Shown here one piece after another: positions 8,012 to 16,465 of a DNA stretch of 64,000 bases (the stretch's first letter is position 1; each line of letters begins with the position of its first letter). The notes beneath the pieces are model-generated. The model searched no databases. It saw only the letters and a program-made list of their open reading frames with translations, and was not told where the DNA came from. This stretch comes from an uncultured Eubacteriales bacterium (GTDB lineage Bacteria > Bacillota > Clostridia > Oscillospirales > Acutalibacteraceae), in the NCBI GenBank assembly GCA_934511365.1, contig CAKSWC010000007.1:1-64000 (forward strand). The letters run 5' to 3'. Made by a program: the position numbers and the translations under genes.

Positions 8012-9424
8012 ATGAGAAAAACAAAGATAATCTGCACAATAGGACCGGCCTGCCGCGATGAAAAGACCATTACCGAAATGTGTCTTGCCGGAATGAGCGT
8101 TGCAAGGCTCAACTTTTCCCATGGTACCTATGACGAGCACGACCAAAACATCAAACTCATTAAAAAAGTTCGCAAAAAGCTGAATCTTCCCGTTGCAATA
8201 ATGCTTGACACCAAGGGGCCGGAATACAGAATCAAAACATTTAAAAACAAAAAGGCCGTTCTTAAAGACGGCGCAGAATTCACATTCAGGACGGATGACG
8301 TTGAGGGCGATGAAACGGGGGTTTCCGTCACCTATAAGGACCTTCCGAAGGAACTTGCCGTTGGAGAAAGAATCCTTGTTAACAACGGTTTGCTGATTTT
8401 TGAGGTTACAAAAATTGAAAAAGACGCTGTTGTTACAAAGGTCATTGCCGGCGGCGAGATTTCAGACAGGAAAAGTATGTCCTTCCCCAACAAGGTCATG
8501 CACCACGACTATCTCAGCGAACAGGACAAGCAGGATCTCCTTTTCGGAATGGAAAGAGACATTGACTTTATCGCCTGCTCCTTTGTTTCGCAAAAGAGCG
8601 ACCTTGTTTCGGTCAAAGACTTCCTCAAGGAAAACGGCTATGACGACATCAGCCTCATTGCAAAAATTGAAAACCGCTCCGGTGTTGACAACATTGAACA
8701 GATTGCCGAGGAGTGCGACGGAATCATGATTGGCCGCGGAGACATGGGCGTTGAAATTCCGTTTGAACAGGTTCCGGCAATCCAAAAAAAGCTCATCACA
8801 ACCTGCCGCCTGCTTGGAAAGCGCGTTATCACCGCAACGGAAATGCTTGAGTCAATGATTCATAATCCGAGGCCGACAAGGGCGGAAATTTCAGACGTTG
8901 CAAACGCCGTCTATGACGGAACAAGCGCAGTTATGCTCTCCGGTGAAACGGCCGCCGGAAAATTCCCCGTCCTTGCCGTTCAGACGATGGCAAAAATTGC
9001 CGAGGAAACCGAAAAATGTATCAACTATAAAAAACGCTTCTGGTCAACCTCGTTCAAAATCAAAAACACCCTTGACGCAATCTCGCACTCAACCTGCGCA
9101 ATGAGCATCGATATAAACGCAAAGGCTATCGTCGCCTGCTCCCTTTCCGGAACAACGGCAAGAATGATCTCCCGTTTCCGCTCGCCGGTTGACATTATCG
9201 GGCTGACCGTTAACGAAAAGACCTATCACCGCCTTGCGCTCTCCTGGGGCGTTACTCCGGCACTCTGCGATGTTTTTCAGTCCATTGACGTTCTCTTTTA
9301 CACCGCAACGGGCGTTGCAAGGGAAAAATTCGGCCTTCAAAAGGAGGACCTTATTGTTATTACAGGCGGACTGACCAACGGAATTTCCGGAAACACAAAC
9401 CTCATAAAGGTTGAAAAGGTCTGA
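8012..9424 (+). CDS. pyk: Pyruvate kinase
   Basis: Converts phosphoenolpyruvate and ADP to pyruvate and ATP in glycolysis. 470 aa, the short form without the extra PEP-utilising domain found in many Bacilli. Visible motifs: KIICTIGPA at the N-terminus, MLDTKGPEYR, the catalytic-lysine region SLIAKIENR, MIGRGDMGVEI and TATEMLESM. ATG at 8012 is preferred to a GTG nine bases upstream because GAGAGGTG is 8 nt before it. Monocistronic: gaps of about 200 and 290 bp flank it and a terminator follows. Confidence 0.95.
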   Translation: MRKTKIICTIGPACRDEKTITEMCLAGMSVARLNFSHGTYDEHDQNIKLIKKVRKKLNLPVAIMLDTKGPEYRIKTFKNKKAVLKDGAEFTFRTDDVEGDETGVSVTYKDLPKELAVGERILVNNGLLIFEVTKIEKDAVVTKVIAGGEISDRKSMSFPNKVMHHDYLSEQDKQDLLFGMERDIDFIACSFVSQKSDLVSVKDFLKENGYDDISLIAKIENRSGVDNIEQIAEECDGIMIGRGDMGVEIPFEQVPAIQKKLITTCRLLGKRVITATEMLESMIHNPRPTRAEISDVANAVYDGTSAVMLSGETAAGKFPVLAVQTMAKIAEETEKCINYKKRFWSTSFKIKNTLDAISHSTCAMSIDINAKAIVACSLSGTTARMISRFRSPVDIIGLTVNEKTYHRLALSWGVTPALCDVFQSIDVLFYTATGVAREKFGLQKEDLIVITGGLTNGISGNTNLIKVEKV

Positions 9425-9512
9425 AGCCGAATTTCCGCCCGCCGCTTATTAGCTGAGGAAAATCGGCTCGCAACCGTCTTTGCGCAATCAAAAATCTGAA
9501 TTTTCAAAAGCA

Positions 9513-9549
9513 AAATAACCGCGCCTGTTAACAGGACGGTTATTTTTTT
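9513..9549 (+). terminator. Terminator after pyk
   Basis: AAATAACCG (9513-9521) and CCTGTT pair with AACAGG and CGGTTATTT (9537-9545), followed by a run of T. Confidence 0.8.
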
Positions 9550-9714
9550 ATTTATGCTTTTGCTGTTTCCTGCGCAATCTGCATAAAGAAAGGCGACACA
9601 ATTACTGCAAATTCTACAAAAAAGTTTCAAAAGTCGCTGGAAAAACACCTCCCGTGCATGATATAATATGTTGCTATGTTTAAAATGATATTAGTTATAT
9701 TCGGAGGATAAAAA

Positions 9715-11082
9715 ATGCAAAAGGAAAACAAAATGGGAGTCATGCCGATAGGGCGGCTCGTTGTTTCAATGTCTGTGCCAATGATGCTTTCAATGCTTGT
9801 TCAGGCGCTTTATAACATCGTTGACAGCATGTGGGTCTCCCGTGTCTGCGAGGACGCTCTTACCGCCGTTTCGCTCGCCTTTCCGGTTCAAAATCTGATG
9901 ATAGGCGTAGCAACCGGAACCGGCGTCGGCGTTAATGCCCTTCTTTCAAGGAGTCTCGGCGCAAAAGATTATGAAAAAGCGAACACCGTTGCCGCGAACG
10001 GCGTTTTTCTTGCAATCATCAGCGGAATAGCTTTCTTCTTCCTCGGCATTTTTGCAACGCCGCTGTTTTTCAAAACTCAGGTTGCCGCCGATACGGCAAT
10101 ATATACCTACGGCGTTGACTATCTGACCATTTGCTGCGCGCTTTCGTTCGGCGTTTTCGGCCAGATAATGGTTGAAAGGCTCATGCAGTCCACGGGACGA
10201 ACGGTTCTTTCAATGATAACCCAGCTTATCGGCGCGGCAATCAACATGATTTTTGACCCGCTCTTCATTCTCGGAATCGGACCTTTCCCCCGCCTTGAGG
10301 CAAAGGGCGCCGCCATTGCAACCGTTATAGGTCAGATTGTTGCTTTCATTGTTGCAATCATCCTCAACCACCGCTTCAACAAGGAGGTCAGCGTGAAGCT
10401 CAAGGGCTTCAGGCCGAACGGAAAAATTATCGGCGAGATTTATAAAATCGGCGTCCCGTCAATCATCATGGTTGCAATCGGCTCCGTCATGACCTATGCC
10501 GTCAACAAAATTCTCCTTTCCTTCACCAAGACGGCCGCGGCTGTTTTTGGGGTCTATTTCAAACTTCAGTCCTTTGTTTTCATGCCGGTTTTCGGAATGA
10601 ACAACGGCATTATTCCGATAATCGCCTTCAATTACGGCGCAGGCAACCGGAAACGCATGACAAAAACCGTTCGCTTCAGCATGGTTCTTGCCTGTTCGAT
10701 AATGGCAGTCGGTACAGCCTTAATGTGGCTTATTCCGGACACGATGCTCAAAATTTTTGACGCTTCGGACAGTATGCTTTCAATCGGTGTTCCGGCGCTG
10801 AGAACGATAAGCCTTTCCTTTGTTTTTGCCGGCTTTTCCATTGCAATGGGTTCGGTTTTCCAAGCCATTGGAAAGAGCTATTTTTCAATGATAGTTTCGT
10901 TCACACGTCAGCTTGTTGTTTTGGTTCCGGTTGCATACTTCCTTTCAAAAACCGGGGTGCTTGAGAATGTCTGGTGGGCGTTCCCGATTTCGGAGGTCTT
11001 TTCCCTCGCCGTCACCGTTATCTCATATTCCTATGTCTATAAAAAAATCATTTCCCATGTCGGAAATCAAATTTCGGAATGA
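9715..11082 (+). CDS. MATE-family efflux transporter
   Basis: 455-aa Na+ or H+ driven multidrug/toxic compound exporter with 12 hydrophobic segments. The N-terminal repeat begins PIGRLVVSMSVPMMLSMLVQ and contains YNIVDSMWVSR; the C-terminal repeat begins near GVPSIIMVAIGS and has MNNGIIPIIAFNYGAGN, both typical of the NorM/DinF group found in Clostridia. GGAGG is 6-7 nt before the ATG; a TATAAT box is at 9662-9667 but no clear -35 is seen. Substrate unknown. No regulator adjoins it. Confidence 0.9.
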   Translation: MQKENKMGVMPIGRLVVSMSVPMMLSMLVQALYNIVDSMWVSRVCEDALTAVSLAFPVQNLMIGVATGTGVGVNALLSRSLGAKDYEKANTVAANGVFLAIISGIAFFFLGIFATPLFFKTQVAADTAIYTYGVDYLTICCALSFGVFGQIMVERLMQSTGRTVLSMITQLIGAAINMIFDPLFILGIGPFPRLEAKGAAIATVIGQIVAFIVAIILNHRFNKEVSVKLKGFRPNGKIIGEIYKIGVPSIIMVAIGSVMTYAVNKILLSFTKTAAAVFGVYFKLQSFVFMPVFGMNNGIIPIIAFNYGAGNRKRMTKTVRFSMVLACSIMAVGTALMWLIPDTMLKIFDASDSMLSIGVPALRTISLSFVFAGFSIAMGSVFQAIGKSYFSMIVSFTRQLVVLVPVAYFLSKTGVLENVWWAFPISEVFSLAVTVISYSYVYKKIISHVGNQISE

Positions 11083-11087
11083 CCAAC

Positions 11088-11116
11088 TTGACAGACTTTT
11101 CATATTATGTTATTAT
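11088..11116 (+). promoter_or_regulatory. Promoter of the riboswitch-ATPase unit
   Basis: TTGACA (11088-11093), 17 bp, TATTAT (11111-11116). It begins a few bases after the MATE stop codon. Confidence 0.8.
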
Positions 11117-11133
11117 CTTACTCGGCAGGAAAC

Positions 11134-11279
11134 CCAATTAAAGGGGAGTAGTTCATCGCTGCAAATCGTCATCACGTTTTGCGCCTTTTGCGCAGAACCG
11201 GTTTGCGGACCGTATTTCCGGTAACAAGACCTTTAACAGAACATATGCTTACGGCTATGTTTTGCTAAGGGTCTTTTTG
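11134..11279 (+). promoter_or_regulatory. yybP-ykoY Mn2+ riboswitch with terminator
   Basis: The two conserved blocks of the yybP-ykoY class are present: AAAGGGGAGTAG (11140-11151) and ACAAGACCTTT (about 11225-11234), with CGTCATCACG between. Known biology: the aptamer binds Mn2+ at the junction formed by these blocks and turns on export genes. AAGACC (11226-11231) also starts a terminator stem that pairs with GGTCTT (11270-11275) before TTTTT, so ligand binding would prevent termination. The downstream gene is a cation-exporting P-type ATPase, the expected partner. Confidence 0.9.
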
Positions 11280-11331
11280 CATATAATTATGTTGTGCAGC
11301 CCTCACGCTGCCGGAAGAAAGGAAAGAACAT

Positions 11332-14010
11332 ATGAACTACTTTTTAAGCTCCGCCGACGACGTTCTCTCGGCCCTCAAAAGTTCAAAAGAAGGACTGACA
11401 GACGAAGAAGCCGCAATCCGGCTTGAAAAGGACGGAAAAAACAAACTTGCCGAAGGAAAAAAAGACTCGCTTTTAAAGCGCTTTTTCTCCCAGATGAAGG
11501 ACCCGATGATAATCATCCTCCTTGTTGCCGCGGCCGTTTCCGCGTTCACGGACATGGCCGAAAAGGGCCGCGCCGCCGTTCCGACGGATTCACTCATCAT
11601 TCTTTTTGTTGTCATTGTCAACGCGGTTCTCGGCGTTCTTCAGGAGAGCAAGGCGGAAAAGGCCATTGAAGCTCTGCGGGAGATGTCTGCCGCAACAACA
11701 AAAACGCTGCGCGGAGGAAAAACCGTTTCCGTCAAAAGCGAAGAACTTGTTAAGGGTGATATTATTCTTCTTGACGCGGGCGACGCCGTTCCGGCGGACT
11801 GCCGGATAATTGAATGCGCAAGCATGAAAATTGAGGAAGCCGCCCTCACCGGCGAATCCGTTCCGGTTTCAAAGCTCACGCAAACGCTCATGCAAAACGG
11901 AAAGGATGACGTTCCTCTTGGAGACAGGAAGAACATGGCATATATGGGTTCAACCGTTGTCTATGGACGCGGAAAAGCCGTTGTTTGCGCAACAGGAATG
12001 GACACCGAGATGGGCAAGATTGCCGCCGCAATTTCCCTTGCTCAGGACGGAAAAACTCCGCTTGAAATCAAGCTTGGCCAGCTTTCAAAAATACTGACAA
12101 AGCTCGTTATCGGTGTTTGCATTTTTATTTTTGCGTTTGACCTTATAACAAAATATTTCATGGCGGCTCAAAGGCCGGAGTTCCTTGACGTTGCTCTGCG
12201 TTCCTTCATCACAGCCATTGCGCTTGCCGTTGCGGCAATTCCGGAGGGTCTTGTTGCCGTAATGACCATTGTCCTTGCAATGGGAGTTACCAATATGGCA
12301 AAAAAGAACGCAATAATCCGCAAGATGACCGCCGTTGAAACGCTCGGCTGCACCCAGATAATCTGCTCAGACAAAACCGGAACGCTCACCCAGAATGTGA
12401 TGACCGTTGTTGAAACTTTTTCAGAGGACGAAAAGCGCCTTGCCGCCGCAATGGCGCTTTGCACCAATGCCGAGGTTGATGAAAACGCAAAAGGCACCGG
12501 AGAGCCGGACGAGGTTGCGCTCATTAACCGGGCAAAAGCGCTTGGACTCGAAAAAACCGAGCTTGAAAAACAGCAGCCGCGAGTTGGCGAAATTCCGTTT
12601 GACTCCGGCCGGAAGATGATGTCAACCGTCCACAAAAAAGGCTCCGCCTTTGTTCAGTACACCAAGGGCGCTCCGGATGAGATCCTCAAAAAATGCACCC
12701 GGTGCATTGAAAACGGAAAGTCCGTTCTTCTCACGGAAAAAAAGCGGGAAGAAATCCTCAAAAAAAACACCGAAATGGGGAACAAAGCCCTGCGTGTTTT
12801 TGCTGCGGCATATAGGACATATGACAATAAACCGACCGAATATTCAAGCGAAAGGCTTGAAAACGAGCTTGTTTTCCTCGGCCTTGCCGGAATGATTGAC
12901 CCGGTGCGCCCGGAGGTCAAGGCGGCAATAAAGGAGTGCGCACAGGCCGGAATAACGCCCGTGATGATAACGGGCGACCACATAAACACCGCAAGGGCGA
13001 TTGCAAAAGAGCTCGGAATCCTCAAAATCGACAGCCAGGCCATGACCGGCGCGGATATCGACAGATATTCTGACGAGGAATTCAGAAGCATAGTTAAAAA
13101 AATCCGCGTTTATGCGCGCGTTCAGCCGGAACACAAAACAAGAATTGTCAATGCGTGGCGCTCGCTGGGCTTTGTTACGGCAATGACGGGCGACGGAGTC
13201 AATGACGCACCCTCAATCAAAAGCGCCGATATCGGAATTGGAATGGGTATCACGGGAACAGATGTTACAAAAAATGTTGCGGACATGGTGCTTGCGGATG
13301 ACAACTTTGCAACAATCGTTTCCGCCGTTGGAGAGGGCAGAAGAATTTATGACAATATCCGCAAAGCGATTCAGTTCCTGCTCGGTTCAAACCTTTCTGA
13401 GGTGCTTTCAATTTTCTTTGCGTCTGTGATGAACTTCACAATCCTTCAGGCGCCGCACCTTCTTTTCATCAACCTTGTAACGGACTGTTTCCCCGCTCTT
13501 GCGCTCGGCCTTGAAAAGCCGGAGAGCGACATTATGAAAAGGAAGCCGCGCTCAAAGAAAGACGGAATTTTTTCCGGCGGACTCGGTTTTGACTGCTTCT
13601 ATCAGGGTGTTCTTGTGACCGTTCTCACCGTTATTGCGTTTTATACCGGCGAATTTCTTGAAACGGGGAAGCTTGTCCTTTATAACATTCAGGACAGCAC
13701 CGAGGGAATGACAATGGCGTTCTTCACAATGTCTATGTGTGAAATTTTCCATTCGTTTAATATGCGCTCACAGCGCGGCTCGGCCGTAAAAATGCTTCTT
13801 TCCGGAAGCCACAACAAAGCGCTGTATCTTGCAATGGCGGCATCGCTCCTTTTGACAACGGCCGTTGTTGAGGTTGACTTCCTTTCAAATCTCTTTGGCT
13901 TTGCCCACCTTGACATGAGGGCATATCTTATCTCTCTTTCCCTCGCCTTCCTCATTATTCCGATTGTTGAAGCCGTTAAGGCTGTTCAGAGAAGGAGCGG
14001 AAAGAGGTAA
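11332..14010 (+). CDS. P-type cation ATPase, Mn2+/Ca2+ exporter
   Basis: 892-aa P2A-type ATPase pumping divalent cations outward at the cost of ATP. Visible: N-terminal actuator domain with TGES (174-177), transmembrane motif PEGL (304-307), phosphorylation site DKTGT (D347), KGAPD nucleotide-binding region, TGDGVND hinge, and NLVTDCFPALALG in the sixth helix. Ca2+ pumps usually have PEGLPA and VTDGLPA, so the PEGLVA and VTDCFPA variants may shift specificity. The yybP-ykoY riboswitch upstream argues that Mn2+ is the physiological cargo, as for YoaB-type pumps. ATG at 11332 has AAAGGAAAG upstream. Monocistronic. Confidence 0.92.
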   Translation: MNYFLSSADDVLSALKSSKEGLTDEEAAIRLEKDGKNKLAEGKKDSLLKRFFSQMKDPMIIILLVAAAVSAFTDMAEKGRAAVPTDSLIILFVVIVNAVLGVLQESKAEKAIEALREMSAATTKTLRGGKTVSVKSEELVKGDIILLDAGDAVPADCRIIECASMKIEEAALTGESVPVSKLTQTLMQNGKDDVPLGDRKNMAYMGSTVVYGRGKAVVCATGMDTEMGKIAAAISLAQDGKTPLEIKLGQLSKILTKLVIGVCIFIFAFDLITKYFMAAQRPEFLDVALRSFITAIALAVAAIPEGLVAVMTIVLAMGVTNMAKKNAIIRKMTAVETLGCTQIICSDKTGTLTQNVMTVVETFSEDEKRLAAAMALCTNAEVDENAKGTGEPDEVALINRAKALGLEKTELEKQQPRVGEIPFDSGRKMMSTVHKKGSAFVQYTKGAPDEILKKCTRCIENGKSVLLTEKKREEILKKNTEMGNKALRVFAAAYRTYDNKPTEYSSERLENELVFLGLAGMIDPVRPEVKAAIKECAQAGITPVMITGDHINTARAIAKELGILKIDSQAMTGADIDRYSDEEFRSIVKKIRVYARVQPEHKTRIVNAWRSLGFVTAMTGDGVNDAPSIKSADIGIGMGITGTDVTKNVADMVLADDNFATIVSAVGEGRRIYDNIRKAIQFLLGSNLSEVLSIFFASVMNFTILQAPHLLFINLVTDCFPALALGLEKPESDIMKRKPRSKKDGIFSGGLGFDCFYQGVLVTVLTVIAFYTGEFLETGKLVLYNIQDSTEGMTMAFFTMSMCEIFHSFNMRSQRGSAVKMLLSGSHNKALYLAMAASLLLTTAVVEVDFLSNLFGFAHLDMRAYLISLSLAFLIIPIVEAVKAVQRRSGKR

Positions 14011-14030
14011 CACTTTTGTTTTTGCAACAG

Positions 14031-14060
14031 CGCCTGCCGTTCTTGACAACGGCAGGCGTT
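14031..14060. terminator. Strong hairpin between convergent genes
   Basis: CGCCTGCCGTT (14031-14041) and AACGGCAGGCG (14048-14058) are a perfect 11-bp inverted repeat with a 6-nt loop. T tracts are short on both sides, so it is a probable bidirectional terminator for the ATPase gene and the convergent ylmC-like gene. Confidence 0.65.
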
Positions 14061-14086
14061 AATGGTACTATTATCGTATTGGAGAA

Positions 14087-14404
14087 TCAATATCGAAAAA
14101 GGTTTTCAAAAAGTCCGCCCTTTCCTCCGCCGGGACGTTTCGGTGCGCGGCAGGGCCGTTCGGGAATATCGGCGCAGACAAGGATTGTGTCGTCTCCGAT
14201 AACCTGGATATCATTCCAGCAGATGCGGATATCGTCCTCCCTTCCAAAGAGGCCGAAGCAGCGGCATTTTCCCCAAACGATGATTGAAACCAGGCGTCCG
14301 TCGCAGGTGTTGATTTCAACGTCTGAAACAAAGCCGACCCGGCAGCCGCTTTTTGCGTTTATCACCTCCTTGTTTCTCAGCTCGGTTATTGAACAGCAGT
14401 CCAT
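14087..14404 (-). CDS. YlmC/YmxH-family PRC-barrel sporulation protein
   Basis: 105-aa protein with a PRC-barrel fold: SITELRNKEVINAKSGCRVG, FVSDVEIN, LVSIIVWG and WNDIQVIGDDTILV match the order of strands in the YlmC/YmxH family. Family genes in Bacillus are linked to sporulation, exact role unclear. ATG at 14404 follows GAGGTG by 6 nt and is preferred to a GTG three codons upstream. The tail (residues 80-105) is rich in Arg, Pro and Gly and has extra cysteines at positions 5, 6 and elsewhere, more than usual for the family. Convergent with the ATPase gene. Confidence 0.8.
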   Translation of the reverse strand: MDCCSITELRNKEVINAKSGCRVGFVSDVEINTCDGRLVSIIVWGKCRCFGLFGREDDIRICWNDIQVIGDDTILVCADIPERPCRAPKRPGGGKGGLFENLFRY

Positions 14405-14505
14405 TTTTGTCACCTCGGTTGTTAACTTTATTCATTTTTATGCGCGCTCTCTCATATATATTTCAAAAAAGCCGCCCTGCGGTGAAATTACGGGAGAGTG
14501 ATTTT

Positions 14506-14844
14506 ATGAAAATTGAAGTCAGAAAAGCCTGCCGGACTGACCTTTACTCCGTTCTTGACCTCGCGTTTGAAAAAAAGCCGGTGTTTGACCTTGCGCTCTG
14601 CGACCGCTTTGACGAGGTTTTGGCTCAAACCGGCCACAGCGTTTTGCTCTGCTTTTCAGACGGTGCGCTTTGCGGACTGATGAGCGTTGTTATTGTTGAC
14701 GGAATTACGGACAAGTTTCCCGTTGCGCTTTTTTGCGGCGGAAAGGTCAAAAACGGCTGCGACCGCGATGAGGTTACAAATGCACTCATTCAAAAAGGCG
14801 AGGAAATTGCAAAAAGCTATGGCTGCAAAAGAGTATATTATTGA
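14506..14844 (+). CDS. Short GNAT-like protein, possibly truncated
   Basis: 112 aa. The start IEVRKACRTDLYSVLDLAF and the segment ALIQKGEEIAKSYGCKRVYY resemble the first and acetyl-CoA-binding parts of a Gcn5-related N-acetyltransferase. A complete domain needs about 140-150 residues. Immediately after the stop (TGA at 14842-14844) the +1 frame continues with IDTRCPNSYITDFCV, which reads like the missing strand of such a domain, so a single-base frameshift is possible. GGGAG lies 7 nt before the ATG. No substrate can be assigned. It precedes the condensation-ligase-carrier operon by about 185 bp. Confidence 0.5.
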   Translation: MKIEVRKACRTDLYSVLDLAFEKKPVFDLALCDRFDEVLAQTGHSVLLCFSDGALCGLMSVVIVDGITDKFPVALFCGGKVKNGCDRDEVTNALIQKGEEIAKSYGCKRVYY

Positions 14845-15029
14845 CACACGCTGTCCCAACTCCTACATAACGGACTTTTGTGTTTGAATTGACGAATTTT
14901 GGGGTGACTTTTGCATATCTGTTAACTGCGTATTAACAGGGTGTTTACAACATTTTCATAGGTTTGGCTTATAAAAGAAGTGGAGAAACTTCGGCGCTTT
15001 TTGCGCCGGCAAAACAGGAGATGTTGAAA

Positions 15030-16442
15030 TTGAAGAAAACCTTTACCGAAACGCTCTATGACCTTTCACCCTCGCAGCAGACGATGTATTTCATGATCAA
15101 ATACAGTCTCCACAAGCAGGTGATTCAAATTCCGACCTCCTTTTCCGTTAAAAAGGAGCTTGATTTTCGCATTCTTGCAAAAGCGGTCAACATTGAAATT
15201 GCCCGCAATGACTGCTTGCGTCTGCGCTTTTTGAAGCAGGACAGGCAGGTTAAGCAATACTTCCTTCAAAAATTTGAGCTTGAAAAAATCCGCGTTCTTC
15301 GCTTCCGTGATGATAAGGAACAGACCGAATTTTTCAACGCAGACGCGGAAAAGCCCGTAAAATTTTTTAAGGACGAAACTTTCAGAATCTGCTTTTTCAA
15401 AAACGAAAACGGTGAACAGGGCGTGTTCTTCAATGTTTGCCACATGGTTATGGACGCGCTCGCCGTTTCAATATTTTATAAAGACCTTTTTGAAATATAC
15501 TCCGCGCTTGAAAAAAGGCAGCCGCTTCCCGCGCCCCTTTCAAGCTTTGAGGAGCACCTTTCAAAAGAATTTGCCTATCTTGAAAACAAAAAGAAATACT
15601 CCGCAGACGCAGCGTTTATCCGTGAATATCACAAGCGCGGCGGCGAGCCTTACTACTGCGGCCTCCACGGAAAAGAACTGCTTGAAAAGCAGAGGATAAA
15701 GAAAAAGAACCCCGCTTTGCGCGTTCCTGCGGCCTATGACCCGATTCATGACCGCTGCGAAATTCTCCACGTTCGCGTTGAGCCGCAAAAGGCGGAAAAA
15801 ATTCTTGCTTTCTGCCGCGAAAACAACATAGCGCCGGAAACGCTCATTCAAACCGGCTTCCGCCTTTACGCCTCGGCTCTCCATGACAAAATTAACGACA
15901 CATTCATGATGGTGCTCTGCGGCCGGAGAGTGACAAAAAAGGAGCAGCACATGGGCGGCTGTCTTGCTCAACCGTTCATGACGCGCGTTATTTTTAAAAA
16001 CGAGAACAGCTTTATGCAGACGCTTAATGAAACTTCGGCGGTACGCACCGAGCTTTTCAGACATATGAACTTCCCCTATCTTTCCTCAAGAAAGATTCAG
16101 CAGGAAATTTACGGCTACAGCGCCGCCCAGGGTCCGTCATTCATGATGTATACCTGGCTTCCGCTTGCGCGGCTGAATGTTTTCGGCCCGGACGTTAAGG
16201 AAACTTTCCGCGGCTATAACCCGGGAAGATATGTTATGCCGCTTTATGCGTTCTCGTTCGTTGACCCAACGGACGGCGGCCTTGATTTTTACTATATGTT
16301 CCGCACCAACATCCTCAAAAAAGAGCACATTGAAGCCTTGCACAAAAACGCCCTCAAGGCCATTGATGCTGGAATCAATGCGCCGGAAACAACGGTTGAA
16401 ACTCTCCTTGAGCTTGTTTCACCCGGCTCTGAAAAAAGATAA
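15030..16442 (+). CDS. Free-standing condensation-domain protein
   Basis: About 470 aa with the fold and length of a nonribosomal peptide synthetase condensation domain. Such domains move an acyl group from a carrier protein to an amine or alcohol. The catalytic HHxxxDG motif reads CHMVMDA, keeping the second His (H138) and Asp (D142) but replacing the first His and the Gly. The late motif region GCLAQPFMTRVIF is visible. Start is uncertain: TTG at 15030 has AGGAG 9 nt upstream; ATG at 15021 sits directly on that site, and TTG at 14964 is also in frame. It heads an operon with a ligase (24 nt downstream) and a carrier protein. No adenylation or thioesterase domain is fused to it. Confidence 0.75.
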   Translation: MKKTFTETLYDLSPSQQTMYFMIKYSLHKQVIQIPTSFSVKKELDFRILAKAVNIEIARNDCLRLRFLKQDRQVKQYFLQKFELEKIRVLRFRDDKEQTEFFNADAEKPVKFFKDETFRICFFKNENGEQGVFFNVCHMVMDALAVSIFYKDLFEIYSALEKRQPLPAPLSSFEEHLSKEFAYLENKKKYSADAAFIREYHKRGGEPYYCGLHGKELLEKQRIKKKNPALRVPAAYDPIHDRCEILHVRVEPQKAEKILAFCRENNIAPETLIQTGFRLYASALHDKINDTFMMVLCGRRVTKKEQHMGGCLAQPFMTRVIFKNENSFMQTLNETSAVRTELFRHMNFPYLSSRKIQQEIYGYSAAQGPSFMMYTWLPLARLNVFGPDVKETFRGYNPGRYVMPLYAFSFVDPTDGGLDFYYMFRTNILKKEHIEALHKNALKAIDAGINAPETTVETLLELVSPGSEKR

Positions 16443-16465
16443 CGTGCAAAGGATTCAATATTGCT

